A stretch of DNA of 64,000 nucleotides, taken from assembly GCF_001913155.1 (NCBI RefSeq), contig NZ_CP018760.1:248001-312000 (forward strand), read 5' to 3'. A model generated the notes under the pieces. The model searched no databases, had not been told where the DNA came from, and saw only the letters and a list, made by a program, of their open reading frames with translations. The position numbers and the translations under genes are program-made. This document shows, in pieces, positions 39,310 through 48,560 of the stretch (its first letter is position 1; each line of letters begins with the position of its first letter). Source of the stretch: Maribacter hydrothermalis. GTDB lineage: Bacteria > Bacteroidota > Bacteroidia > Flavobacteriales > Flavobacteriaceae.

Positions 39310-41169
39310 ATGAACATTGACCATATCCTTCATAAAAATATAAAACTCCATTCTATGACTACAGCACATAATTTTCATATTCCAGTAATGGGTATTGGAT
39401 TTACCATTGACACCCCTCTAAAAGTTTCTCAATACGGTATAGATTCTGTCATTTCACTTGTCGACGATATTTTATTAGAAAAACTGCGGAAAATGTACGC
39501 CAGCAAGAACAATTTATCTTATCAAGAAATTACGGATAAGATGGAAGACTTTAGAGCTAAGCGCATAACATCATACTTAGATTTAATACATCGGCTTGCT
39601 CAAGACAAATTTGAGCAGTTCAAAAACACCACAACTGAAACGGCTGAGGACATTAAAAAATATTTCAATGCACTGCCAGACTCTTCGACTTTTAAACAAG
39701 AGTATACGCAATTGATAAAAAACGATTTTAACCTTGCGGACATAAAAAAATGGGTAAAAGACAGCATGCCCATAGGTAGTATCGACGTCAACATTATGAC
39801 GAAAGTCGATAAGGATAATTATGATAAAAAAGAAAAACTACCATCTGAATATAATGATGCTCATGCAGCTCTTAGAGGATATGCGAATAGTACGTTAAAT
39901 TCATCGGTTGTTCTTTCCGCGGGTATGAATCCACGTTTGTATAGTTACATGGAACAATTTGAAGATTTTTATCCTAATACAAATGGTATTATAAAAAAGA
40001 AGATTGTTCTAAAAGTTAGTGATTACCGATCTGCTTTAATACAAGGCAAATTTTTAGCTAAAAAAGGTCTATGGGTTTCTGAATATAGAATTGAATCTGG
40101 ACTTAATTGTGGTGGACATGCCTTTGCAACTGACGGGTATTTAATGGGACCTATTTTACAGCAATTCAAAGAAAATAAAGAGGAACTAATTAAAACAGTT
40201 CATGAACTATTAATTGCTGCACTAGAAAGTAAAGAACGTGCTTGTCCAAAAAAACCGATGGCTCTAAAAATTAGTGCACAAGGAGGTGTTGGTACTGCCG
40301 AAGAGCATCATTTTCTTATGAGTGAATATAATGTAGACTCTGTAGGTTGGGGTTCCGCTTTTCTTCTGGTGCCAGAGGCTACCACGGTAGACAAAGATAC
40401 CTTAGACAAACTTGTAAAAGCAAAGGAAGATGACCTTTACCTAAGTAATATTTCACCCTTAGGCATTCCTTTTCATAGTCTAAAAGGAAACACTAAAGAT
40501 GTTGAAAAAGAAAAACGAATCATAGAAGGAAAACCTGGAAGTCCTTGTCCTAAAAAATTTGTTGCCTTAAATAAGGATTTCAAAGAAAAAGGACTTTGTA
40601 CCGCATCAAGACAGTACCAAAGTAAAAAGGTAGAAGAACTTATTTCACAAAATCTACCCAAAGCAGAATATGATTACCACTTTAATAAAATAACCGAAAA
40701 ATCATGTACTTGTGTGGGCTTAGGCACTTCTGCCTTATTGGTATATAATCTTGATACAAAAATTGAAGGTGAGGGAGTATCGATCTGTCCTGGACCAAAT
40801 TTGGCCTATTTTTCAAAAATAGCCACATTAGAAGAAATGATAGGTCACATATACGGACGAAACAATGTAATTCAACGAACGGACCGACCGAATATGTTTA
40901 TAAAAGAACTACTTATCTATTTAGAATATTATAAAGAACAGATTGATGATTTTCGAATGAACATTACTGACAAGAGTAGAAAACAATTAGTGTCTTTTGG
41001 CAATAATTTAAATGATGGTATAACCTATTATCAAAATCTATTCCAAGACAAGCTAGAAGAGCTTAGCCCTTCGCCCACATGTGTTACTGTTCAGTTAGAT
41101 GGATGCCGTATTATTCTAAATACGTTACAAGAGCAAGTTGAAACTGCAGAAAAAAAGGTATTGACATAG
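39310..41169 (+). CDS. Uncharacterised Cys-rich TIM-barrel-like protein, FNR-controlled
   Basis: I do not recognise this 619-aa protein with certainty. The segment GIGFTIDTPLKVSQYGIDSVISLVDD, LNCGGHAFATDGYL and the late ISAQGGVGTAEEHHFLMSEYNVDSVGWGSAFL resemble nitronate monooxygenase/FMN TIM barrels. About ten Cys occur in LNCGGH, ACPKKP, CPKKF, LCTASRQY, SCTCVGLG and ICPGPN, which may bind a metal or Fe-S cluster. It has no signal peptide, so it is cytoplasmic. The start at 39310 agrees with the FNR-type promoter. It faces the nos operon and has its own terminator. Confidence 0.6.
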   Translation: MNIDHILHKNIKLHSMTTAHNFHIPVMGIGFTIDTPLKVSQYGIDSVISLVDDILLEKLRKMYASKNNLSYQEITDKMEDFRAKRITSYLDLIHRLAQDKFEQFKNTTTETAEDIKKYFNALPDSSTFKQEYTQLIKNDFNLADIKKWVKDSMPIGSIDVNIMTKVDKDNYDKKEKLPSEYNDAHAALRGYANSTLNSSVVLSAGMNPRLYSYMEQFEDFYPNTNGIIKKKIVLKVSDYRSALIQGKFLAKKGLWVSEYRIESGLNCGGHAFATDGYLMGPILQQFKENKEELIKTVHELLIAALESKERACPKKPMALKISAQGGVGTAEEHHFLMSEYNVDSVGWGSAFLLVPEATTVDKDTLDKLVKAKEDDLYLSNISPLGIPFHSLKGNTKDVEKEKRIIEGKPGSPCPKKFVALNKDFKEKGLCTASRQYQSKKVEELISQNLPKAEYDYHFNKITEKSCTCVGLGTSALLVYNLDTKIEGEGVSICPGPNLAYFSKIATLEEMIGHIYGRNNVIQRTDRPNMFIKELLIYLEYYKEQIDDFRMNITDKSRKQLVSFGNNLNDGITYYQNLFQDKLEELSPSPTCVTVQLDGCRIILNTLQEQVETAEKKVLT

Positions 41170-41182
41170 AAATATTATATCT

Positions 41183-41213
41183 CCCCTCTTTTTCAAGGAG
41201 GGGATTTTTTTTT
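41183..41213 (+). terminator. Rho-independent terminator of the 619-aa gene
   Basis: The stem CCCCTC (41183-41188) with GAGGGG (41198-41203), extended by T-A, is followed by nine T (41205-41213). It lies 14 bp after the stop of the 619-aa gene and near the 3' end of nosY, so it probably isolates the two convergent units. Confidence 0.8.
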
Positions 41214-41223
41214 ACAGAGTTAT

Positions 41224-42006
41224 CTAAAAATCTTTTTTCTTAGCTATTGACACCAATCGCCAAATGGGTAAAACAGTCCATAGAACAAGCATTAACATAG
41301 AAATTAAAAAGCCTTGGTCTGTTCCAAAGAATTTTTTGAATACCGCACCGGTATATCCTAATAAGGCAGAAATATCTAGCTTTAGTAGAATTAACGTTCT
41401 AGAAAGGTCTATTGGATTAAACATTGTTGCGCCTAACGAAAAACTGTCTAGCGGATATTCTTTAAAAATTATTAAAGACATTAAAAAGATTCCGTCATAA
41501 ATTACAGCCAGAAATAACCAGAGTAATACGGCATAACCAAACCCCTTAATTTTATTTTCATTGGACAAAGCTATATTGAATGCTAATACAGTAAAAATTA
41601 ACGTTAAAAACGCCCCAGTTACCAACAGCAAAGTGAAATCAAAAATAGCATCACTTTTAAATAGGCCATAGAGCACAAAAGGTATACCCAAACCTAACAC
41701 CAAGCTTAACGTTAAAGAACCTGCCACACCAAAATACTGACCTAAAAAAATTGAAGAGCGCTTAATAGGTTGTGCCAGTAAGAGTTCTGTAAACTCTTTG
41801 GAATTGTAGAAATACATGATTCCGAAAATAGTACCTATTAAAGGTACTAGAATAATAATAACGTTCATTAAGGTAATGATAGCTTTTGATACATCGTTAT
41901 TTAAGAATAACAATACAAAACCTAACAATAGGTAGAATAAAAAGTACACGTAGCTCCAACGGCTACGAATAAGGTCGTAAAAACTATATTTTAATATTTT
42001 AAGCAT
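41224..42006 (-). CDS. nosY: ABC transporter permease NosY
   Basis: This 260-aa permease has six hydrophobic segments (about 18-35, 40-60, 100-125, 128-150, 160-185, 235-255). NosFY powers maturation of the CuZ site of N2O reductase. It overlaps nosF by 8 bp, is the last gene of the nos operon, and its product ends KDF. Length is typical. Confidence 0.85.
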   Translation of the reverse strand: MLKILKYSFYDLIRSRWSYVYFLFYLLLGFVLLFLNNDVSKAIITLMNVIIILVPLIGTIFGIMYFYNSKEFTELLLAQPIKRSSIFLGQYFGVAGSLTLSLVLGLGIPFVLYGLFKSDAIFDFTLLLVTGAFLTLIFTVLAFNIALSNENKIKGFGYAVLLWLFLAVIYDGIFLMSLIIFKEYPLDSFSLGATMFNPIDLSRTLILLKLDISALLGYTGAVFKKFFGTDQGFLISMLMLVLWTVLPIWRLVSIAKKKDF

Positions 42007-42709
42007 GGGTCGGTGCTGTTGCTATAGCCGCTATGGCGTGTTCTAAATCAGTTTGGTTTGTTTTCGTTTTCAATTCTTCTATAGTGCCTTTAAAATAAAT
42101 ATCACCTTCTAACAAATAAACGATTACGTCTGAAACCTCAGCCACAAACTGCATAATGTGAGAAGTTATCAAAACCGTTTTATTCATTGCTTTTTGTTCG
42201 CTTATTAATTTCTTTAAGCTTATTATAGAAGCAGGGTCGAGACCTGTAGTGGGCTCATCTAAAATAAGCAAAGGACTATCGAACATAAAAGCTAAAACTA
42301 TATTTACTTTCTGCTTGGTACCCCCAGAAAGAGTGGAGAGTTTCTTATCTAAAAATGGCTCTAGTTTAAAAAGCGCAATTAATCTTTCTTCATTACTGGG
42401 ACTTTGCCTAAGGTCCTTAATCATTCTAATTAACTCCTTTACTTTCAGGTTACCCGGAAAATTTGCAATCTGTGGCAAGTAATCTATTTCTTTTCGGTAT
42501 TTCCAATTTTTCTTAATGGTGTTGCCCATAACCGATATGCTTCCCTTATCAGGAATAACCATTCCTAGTACACTTTTTATTAAAGTCGTTTTACCTGAGC
42601 CATTAGGTCCTAAAATTGCAAAAACACCACTTTTTTCAATGGTTAAATCTAAGCCAGATAGGACTATGTTTTTACCAAATTTTTTATGTAAACCTTCTAT
42701 ATAAATCAT
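41999..42709 (-). CDS. nosF: ABC transporter ATP-binding protein NosF
   Basis: This 236-aa ATPase shows Walker A GPNGSGKTT, signature LSGGTKQK and Walker B LLILDEPTTGLDP, then the H-loop SHIM. Together with NosY it energises NosD-dependent copper cluster assembly. Its ATG overlaps the nosD stop by one base (TAATG), and its end overlaps nosY by 8 bp, which points to tight coupling. Confidence 0.92.
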   Translation of the reverse strand: MIYIEGLHKKFGKNIVLSGLDLTIEKSGVFAILGPNGSGKTTLIKSVLGMVIPDKGSISVMGNTIKKNWKYRKEIDYLPQIANFPGNLKVKELIRMIKDLRQSPSNEERLIALFKLEPFLDKKLSTLSGGTKQKVNIVLAFMFDSPLLILDEPTTGLDPASIISLKKLISEQKAMNKTVLITSHIMQFVAEVSDVIVYLLEGDIYFKGTIEELKTKTNQTDLEHAIAAIATAPTHA

Positions 42710-43947
42710 TATACTTTAGTTATTAAGGGGTTACTATCCATTAAATTATCTGGTGTAAAAACAGGCGAAACTTTCTCAGAAAAATCAATTATATCCATAA
42801 AAAGACTTCGTAATAATACTATGGTTTCTGGAGTCTTGTTTACAATGTATGAAAACAATTTTACAGGGCGGTAAGGAACATCTCCCACCCCATCTTTATT
42901 TAGATCGTAACCCGTGTAATCACTCCAATAATTACCGTCAAAAACATTGTCATTTAGCTTACTGTTATAAGAAATATCAAAAGAGTTATAAAGGAAATTA
43001 TTACTACTAAAGAAATTAGAATAACAAGCCCCTAATACCTTTATGGCCCACCCGTTCTTAATAAAATTATTGTTTTTGTAATCTATTCGGTTAGAGCCTT
43101 CTATGTTGATACCAATAGTGTTTTCTTCAAAAATGTTTCCGGTAATTTCAGCGTCATTAATTTCCTTTAATAACAGACCAAATGCCGCTGTTCCCCAATT
43201 TTTCTTGAACGTATTGCCTATCATTTTTATGTTTTTGGAAAACATGACCGCTACTCCTGCGCCATTATTCTCAAAAACATTATTTGTATAGATATCATCA
43301 TCAGAAAACATAAAGTGTAGTCCGTACCTTAAATTATTGGTACTGGCATTATTATTTATGGTTACGTTATCTGAAAACTCAAGATAAATACCGTCTCTAA
43401 CGCCTTGTACTATATTACGATCTACTACAACATTATGTGAATACCATAATTGAATACCATTTCCTGAGTTATATTCGTCAACAGCATCACCAATTATTTT
43501 GTTGTGATACACTTTACCGTTATTCGATTTTTCTAAATAAATACCGAAAAATAATTTTTCTAAAACTACATTTTGTATTAAATAGTGTTCACTCCTAACC
43601 ACCCTAATTGCCGCATAATCGGACGTGTAACTTGTACCTACATTAATAATAAACAAACCATCTATAGTGACGTTGTCAGCTACTATTCTAATGATTTCTC
43701 CTTTGTCTTCCCCATCTATTATAGGAAAGTCTTCTCCTAGAAGCGTTAAAGGTTTATCAACCAGTATATTGTATTCTTTATACGTTCCTTTCTTGATAAG
43801 TAAAGTATCAAAAGCTGACGCAACTTTTATGCCCTCCGCAACTGATTTTACTTTGCATTGGGAGCAAACATTGATTGTATTTGCAAACATCAAATTGTTG
43901 AAAAACAAAAAAATAAACAAAAATATAAAAGAGAGGTATCTCATCAT
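42709..43947 (-). CDS. nosD: Nitrous oxide reductase maturation protein NosD
   Basis: This 412-aa periplasmic protein has a signal peptide (MMRYLSFIFLFIFLFFNNLMFA) and a long parallel beta-helix made of CASH repeats (NNNxxxNGxYGLxxxxS-type turns, residues about 60-330). It also contains the closing motif YWSDYTGYDLNKDGVGDVPY typical of NosD. It delivers copper/sulfur for the CuZ centre. It is translationally coupled to nosF. Confidence 0.92.
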   Translation of the reverse strand: MMRYLSFIFLFIFLFFNNLMFANTINVCSQCKVKSVAEGIKVASAFDTLLIKKGTYKEYNILVDKPLTLLGEDFPIIDGEDKGEIIRIVADNVTIDGLFIINVGTSYTSDYAAIRVVRSEHYLIQNVVLEKLFFGIYLEKSNNGKVYHNKIIGDAVDEYNSGNGIQLWYSHNVVVDRNIVQGVRDGIYLEFSDNVTINNNASTNNLRYGLHFMFSDDDIYTNNVFENNGAGVAVMFSKNIKMIGNTFKKNWGTAAFGLLLKEINDAEITGNIFEENTIGINIEGSNRIDYKNNNFIKNGWAIKVLGACYSNFFSSNNFLYNSFDISYNSKLNDNVFDGNYWSDYTGYDLNKDGVGDVPYRPVKLFSYIVNKTPETIVLLRSLFMDIIDFSEKVSPVFTPDNLMDSNPLITKV

Positions 43948-44043
43948 TTAAATATAAGAAATTAGAATTTTTGTATGCCGTTTGTATGGATGTAGTGATT
44001 AAACTCCCGGACGTAACATTACTCTATTTGCATTCTTCTTTTA

Positions 44044-44475
44044 TTATTTATATCGATTATTTAATTGTTCCCAAGTATATAATTCACCTTTATTATCTGA
44101 CTGTGCTTTTTCTGCAGCTTCTTTTGTAGCAAAAGCTGTTAAATACTCTCCCATTGGACTTGGAATATTTTTGCTTATTAAATAGGTGGCCTGGGTAGCA
44201 TCAATTAGTTCACCGGGAGCATTGTAGTCATTTACTAAAAATGTTTCAACAGTTGCCCTGTCAATTTCTTTTAAATGATTGAGCATACATTCAGAAGCAT
44301 CAAAAGCATAACTACGCCCTTTTTTGGTCATAAATTGCGCTGCATGTTGCTTATCAACTATGGTCATACTACAAAAATGACAATGATCTGTGCCATAAGC
44401 TATTGTTTTTGGTGAATTTGTACAGCTTGCAGTAACTAACAAAACAAAAAATATATAAATTATTGAATTTTTCAT
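44044..44475 (-). CDS. nosL: Copper chaperone lipoprotein NosL
   Basis: This 143-aa lipoprotein (lipobox Cys at about residue 18, VTASC) has the Cu(I) site C-x2-C-x-M in HCHFCSMTIVD and the conserved FDASECMLNHL. NosL supplies Cu(I) to apo-NosZ. It lies in the nos operon, 96 bp upstream of nosD. Confidence 0.92.
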   Translation of the reverse strand: MKNSIIYIFFVLLVTASCTNSPKTIAYGTDHCHFCSMTIVDKQHAAQFMTKKGRSYAFDASECMLNHLKEIDRATVETFLVNDYNAPGELIDATQATYLISKNIPSPMGEYLTAFATKEAAEKAQSDNKGELYTWEQLNNRYK

Positions 44476-44497
44476 GAAGTTTTGAGTTTTACCAATT

Positions 44498-45115
44498 TTA
44501 TTGCGTTGTAGAATTTCTATTTTTCCATCCTAAATAAAAGGCAAGTAGCGTAAGCATCATACCTAGGAACATTAACCAAGCACCTGTTTCGGGTAACGAT
44601 GTCACATCAAAATTTAACATCTTTGCATGACCTAATAGTGGTGGTTTATATGTCATAGGCGTGCCATCTGGGTTTGCTAACTTCATAATGGCATGTGGAT
44701 CTAAATTAGTACCATAGTCCACCATCCATGCATTAAAATCATACATTCCCAATACACCCAAGATACTCATTAGTATAAACCAACCTGCAAACCATTTATA
44801 ACTTAATTTACCAAAATAACCTAATAGACCAATAAGTACTCCCAAAGCGACCATTCCACCAATTACTATTGGAAATGTACTAAACTCCCACATGTCTTCT
44901 GGCTTAGGCAGGGTTCGCATACCTATATAGTGGTTTAGCCCATCAATGTTCTTTAAGTCGAATTCGTTCATATCACGGATACCGTCAATATGAATATTCA
45001 TTCCTAAAGGCTCAGGATATTGAGGTGCCCCTAAAATAATATTCCACAATGGAAAAAAATACAATCCTATTAATAACAAAGGACCTATGATCATAAAGAT
45101 ACTTGCCTTTTTCAT
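44498..45115 (-). CDS. Membrane protein of the nos operon (possible NosB-like)
   Basis: This 205-aa protein has four hydrophobic segments (about 8-24, 83-103, 112-128 and 178-198). The periplasmic loops contain Met/His residues (MNIHIDGIRDMNEF and LLGHAKMLNF), which could bind copper. Directly after nosZ in clade II operons lies a membrane gene called nosB; this one occupies that place, although I cannot prove homology. A terminator-like hairpin separates it from nosZ. Confidence 0.6.
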   Translation of the reverse strand: MKKASIFMIIGPLLLIGLYFFPLWNIILGAPQYPEPLGMNIHIDGIRDMNEFDLKNIDGLNHYIGMRTLPKPEDMWEFSTFPIVIGGMVALGVLIGLLGYFGKLSYKWFAGWFILMSILGVLGMYDFNAWMVDYGTNLDPHAIMKLANPDGTPMTYKPPLLGHAKMLNFDVTSLPETGAWLMFLGMMLTLLAFYLGWKNRNSTTQ

Positions 45116-45173
45116 TTCTATCTAATTTTAATGATGTTTCAATTTAATAAGAATGGATACTTGAATTTGTTAA

Positions 45174-45207
45174 AAAAGCGGGCTAGTCCACAACGCAGCC
45201 CGCTTTT
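45174..45207 (-). terminator. Terminator or attenuator directly after nosZ
   Basis: An 11-bp perfect stem (45174-45184 with 45197-45207) is followed on the minus strand by six U. It lies 30 bp after the nosZ stop and before the downstream nos genes. It should limit read-through and leave nosZ more abundant than its assembly genes, or force a second promoter for them. Confidence 0.75.
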
Positions 45208-45236
45208 CATTCTAAAAAACAAATCACTATAAAGCT

Positions 45237-47198
45237 TTAATCTCCAAGAGACCAAGAAAGTTCTATATTTGAATCTGCTGGAGAAACTCTAACATAACCC
45301 TGCATTTCTTGGTGTAATGCGGAGCAAAAATCTGTACAATAGAAAGGCCATACACCTGGCTTCTTTGGTTCCCAAACAGAACTTTTTGTTTGCCCTGGCA
45401 TAATTAACAATTCTGATGTGTTTTGACCAATCATTGCAAAGCCGTGCGGTACATCAAAATCTTGTTCATGGTTTGTAATATGAAAGTATACTTTATCCCC
45501 TACTTTAACTCCCTCTATATTATCGGGTGTAAAGTGGCTTCGTATCATTGACATGTAAATATGTACCTCATTACCTTCACGAACTACTTTAGCACCATCT
45601 GGAGAGGTTACAGCGTAAGGGTGTTTGTTCTCGTCCAAGCGGTATATCTTTTTAGATTTTGGTGCTAACAATTCTGCCGGAATACCAGCTGCATAATGTG
45701 GTTCACCATGTGTTGGGAAATCATAAATCAACTCCATTTTATCTCCTGTTATATCATATAACTGGGCAGAATGTTCCAGTTCGGGGCCTGTTGGTAAGTA
45801 ACGGTCTTTTGTAATCTTATTCATCGCTACAACATATTTACCAAATGGCTTTCTTGAATTTCCACCAGGAATCATTAAGTGACCTACAGAATAAAAAGTA
45901 GGTTTTCTATCAATAACTTCCCATGTTCCTAATTTCCATTTTACAACTTCCGATGAGATAAAAAATGTAGTATATGCATTTCCTTTTCCATCAAACTCAG
46001 TATGTAAGGGTCCTAGACCTCCACTTTTAACTGTACCTGCCAATACATCTTCGAATTTAAGAATTGGAATACCATAAGCTTCCCCATCGAATTTTTTACC
46101 TTCTATTGCTTCAATCATTCTATCAAAAGAATGCACGGTTAAATCTGCAGATAATTTACCATTACCAATAATATATTGACCTGTTGGATCTACATCACAA
46201 CCATGAGGTGATTTTGGGGTCGGCAAGAAATATACAGCCCCGGGTACTTTTAAAGGGTCTACAGTCAATACTTCTTTCTTCATGGTTGAAGTAGCGGTAT
46301 GCGTAGATTCATCATAAACATTATGCGCATAATTAGCAGGCATTAATTCCCCGCCGCCATTATTAACGTACTCTTCAATTACTTTCCAGTTAACCGCTGC
46401 AATAAAATCTTTATCATTTTGCGAAGCGTTTACTTCTAATAATGAATTCGCTTCTTCTGTATTATAGGTAGTAAAGAAGAACCAACCATGAGATTTATCA
46501 CGACCAGGGTGAGAAAGGTCATAATTGAAACCAGGCATCATTAATTGGAATTTAATATCCATATGACCATGCTCTGGGTCTACACTTATAAAAGAAAGAG
46601 CGCCCTTAAAGTTAGCTTTGTACTCATTAATAGGCATATCACGTTGTGGAACAGGAACTGAAAAACGAGTACCCGCCACTACATATTCTGTATTCTCGGT
46701 AATGAAAGAAGAACTATGATTACCAGCACTATTTGGTATTTCAATAATTTCTTCAGTTTCAAAAGTAGTCAAACTAATTCTAGCGATACGTGGAGTATTA
46801 TTTCCATTAATAAAAATCCAACGACCATCTAGTTCTCCTTTAGATTGTGAAATATCAGGGTGGTGGGAATCATCCCATGGCACAAAACCAAAAGAAGTGT
46901 TCAACATTGGCTTTGTTTCTTCAGAGTATCCGTAACCAGAGGTTGCAAATTGAGAAAAAACAGGAATTTCTTTAAACATACGCCCTGAAGGAAGTCCGTA
47001 TACCGTTAAGTTACCACTATATCCACCAGACATAAAGGCATAAAATTCATCTTGCTCGCCTGGAGCTACATAAACCTTTTCGGCGTTATTAGACGCCAAT
47101 GCACTATTAGATGAACTTTCCCCGTTCTGATTACCACAACCCGTGAACATCAAAGCAGACCCAAATAGCGCTATTAATTGATATTTATACTTTTTCAT
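45237..47198 (-). CDS. nosZ: Nitrous oxide reductase, clade II (Sec/lipoprotein type)
   Basis: This 653-aa enzyme reduces N2O to N2. The N-terminus is a Sec lipoprotein signal (lipobox Cys 21), not a Tat signal, which is the clade II type. Conserved CuZ-region His motifs include DDSHHPDIS, PHGCDVDPTGQY, GPLHTEFDGKGNAYTTFF and EPHYAAG. The CuA site is C621-TDF-C625-SAL-H629-QE-M632. The gene is in an operon led by a cytochrome c, under an FNR-type promoter, with an Rrf2-like site upstream. Confidence 0.97.
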   Translation of the reverse strand: MKKYKYQLIALFGSALMFTGCGNQNGESSSNSALASNNAEKVYVAPGEQDEFYAFMSGGYSGNLTVYGLPSGRMFKEIPVFSQFATSGYGYSEETKPMLNTSFGFVPWDDSHHPDISQSKGELDGRWIFINGNNTPRIARISLTTFETEEIIEIPNSAGNHSSSFITENTEYVVAGTRFSVPVPQRDMPINEYKANFKGALSFISVDPEHGHMDIKFQLMMPGFNYDLSHPGRDKSHGWFFFTTYNTEEANSLLEVNASQNDKDFIAAVNWKVIEEYVNNGGGELMPANYAHNVYDESTHTATSTMKKEVLTVDPLKVPGAVYFLPTPKSPHGCDVDPTGQYIIGNGKLSADLTVHSFDRMIEAIEGKKFDGEAYGIPILKFEDVLAGTVKSGGLGPLHTEFDGKGNAYTTFFISSEVVKWKLGTWEVIDRKPTFYSVGHLMIPGGNSRKPFGKYVVAMNKITKDRYLPTGPELEHSAQLYDITGDKMELIYDFPTHGEPHYAAGIPAELLAPKSKKIYRLDENKHPYAVTSPDGAKVVREGNEVHIYMSMIRSHFTPDNIEGVKVGDKVYFHITNHEQDFDVPHGFAMIGQNTSELLIMPGQTKSSVWEPKKPGVWPFYCTDFCSALHQEMQGYVRVSPADSNIELSWSLGD

Positions 47199-47233
47199 TT
47201 TATTTTGATTAAGTGATTATTTTAAAGTTTAAT

Positions 47234-47818
47234 TTATTCGTTTGATGGCGGTAATATTACCTTATCCACGACATGTACAATTCCGTTTCCTGCCGGTACA
47301 CTGGCTATGATTTTAGCACCACCAACGTATACATCATCACCCTTTACCTCAACTATCGCATTTTGATCGTTTGCCTGTCCTAATTTTTTAAATTTTTTCA
47401 GAAATTCTTTATCGTAATTACCAGCCGTAACATGGTGCTTTAAAATATTTGCCAGAGCATCCTTGTTTTCTGGTTTTAATAAATCTTCTACTGTACCTGC
47501 AGGTAGGGCATCGAAAGCTGCATTCGTTGGTGCAAATACCATTAAGGGCCCTGCATTTACTAAAGCGTTTTCAAGACTTGCGGCCTGTACTGCTGCTACC
47601 AAAGTAGTATGGTCGGGAGACCCAATGGCTATCTGTAATACATTTGGTGTAGAACCATCATCCTCAATAAAGGCTTGCCCTTTCTTTTGTGCGGTAGTGG
47701 CTTCAGTTGAAACAGGCGATGTGGTTGTTTTTTCTGTATTAGATTCATTTTTACAACTGCTAATTAAAAGCAGTCCTAAAATCGGAGCAAATATGAATTT
47801 TAAATTGGTCGTTTTCAT
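47234..47818 (-). CDS. Fasciclin-domain lipoprotein
   Basis: This 194-aa lipoprotein (lipobox Cys about residue 22, LISSC) has one fasciclin/BIgH3 domain: VQAASLENALVNAGPLMVFAPTNAAFDALPAGTVEDLL and the late NGIVHVVDKVILPP. It lies between the cytochrome c and nosZ, 35 bp upstream of nosZ. Such proteins accompany nosZ in several flavobacterial nos loci; the role is unknown. Confidence 0.85.
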   Translation of the reverse strand: MKTTNLKFIFAPILGLLLISSCKNESNTEKTTTSPVSTEATTAQKKGQAFIEDDGSTPNVLQIAIGSPDHTTLVAAVQAASLENALVNAGPLMVFAPTNAAFDALPAGTVEDLLKPENKDALANILKHHVTAGNYDKEFLKKFKKLGQANDQNAIVEVKGDDVYVGGAKIIASVPAGNGIVHVVDKVILPPSNE

Positions 47819-47956
47819 AATAATTGTTTCTAATTAATTATCTAATATTTGATTGTTATTCTATTTCATATGATTAGCAGTGAAAAAAGGACTAGAGGAT
47901 AAAAGATAATTTTTAAGTATAAATCCTTAGTCCATTTATTAATCCACTTCTAAATT

Positions 47957-48463
47957 CTATAAGGTTCTGAAATACTCTAAGATTGCCCTTGTCTGTTCTA
48001 CTGTCAGATTCTGATTAGACATGGCTGCACCATTAAATTCTACCAATAAATCTTTTGCACAACGATCTTGTTCTGTCATTAGTTTTGGATCTAGAATCAT
48101 GTTCATAATCCATTCTGGACTTCTTCTTTCTAAAATACCTTTTGGAGAAGGTCCTATAAAACGTTTGTCCAGTTTATGACAAGCGGTACAATTTGTTTTA
48201 AATATTTCACCACCCTCTGCTGCCATTTTTGCATCTATTTCCGCTGGCAGTGTTATATCTTTAATTTGCCCTACTCCTTTCTCATCTAATGTTACACGCA
48301 TAGATGCAGGCACCTCATCAGTAGCCGGGGCCGCTTTTAAAGATTCTTCTGTAGTTTTTGAACGATCTACGCTAAAACCTTCTTTTTTCTTTTCTTCTTT
48401 ACCGCCACACGCCATTAGCAGGAGTGAAAAAATAACTGCGGCACTTCTTAGTAGTATTTTCAT
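47957..48463 (-). CDS. Monoheme cytochrome c lipoprotein, first gene of the nos operon
   Basis: This protein of 168 aa carries one heme c motif, CTACHKLDKRFIGPSP, and a Met ligand candidate near AAMSNQNL. A lipobox Cys ends MKILLRSAAVIFSLLLMAC. The ATG at 48463 is chosen because the FNR promoter puts the start of transcription near 48487, which is downstream of the other ATG at 48496. It probably donates electrons to NosZ. Confidence 0.88.
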   Translation of the reverse strand: MKILLRSAAVIFSLLLMACGGKEEKKKEGFSVDRSKTTEESLKAAPATDEVPASMRVTLDEKGVGQIKDITLPAEIDAKMAAEGGEIFKTNCTACHKLDKRFIGPSPKGILERRSPEWIMNMILDPKLMTEQDRCAKDLLVEFNGAAMSNQNLTVEQTRAILEYFRTL

Positions 48464-48493
48464 TTTAAATGGTTTATTGATTAATTGACTAGA

Positions 48494-48536
48494 CAAAAGT
48501 AGAGGGTATTAAAAGGTTAAAATATGATAATTATCA
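48494..48536 (-). promoter_or_regulatory. FNR-type promoter of the nos operon
   Basis: A perfect palindrome, TGAT-AATT-ATCA at 48525-48536 (centre 48530.5), precedes TACTTTTG (48494-48501, minus strand), a perfect TAnnTTTG whose first T is 29.5 bp away. This places nos under anaerobic control by the FNR-type protein. Confidence 0.82.
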
Positions 48537-48540
48537 TCAT

Positions 48541-48560
48541 TAAGGATAAAATTGTCCCTA
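48541..48560 (-). promoter_or_regulatory. Rrf2-like operator upstream of the nos FNR box
   Basis: TAAGGATAA-AA-TTGTCCCTA, a 9-2-9 inverted repeat, closely matches the operators of rrf2 and ric. It is centred about 20 bp upstream of the FNR box, roughly at -63 of the predicted start. The position would suit an activator or an auxiliary site. The rest of the 48561-48806 stretch, about 250 bp, holds no gene and no further conserved site that I could find. Confidence 0.6.

Noticed and set aside
41160-41230. CRISPR-like repeated tract
   Set aside because: The repeated bases are the stem and T-run of a terminator; no repeat-spacer pattern exists anywhere in the window.
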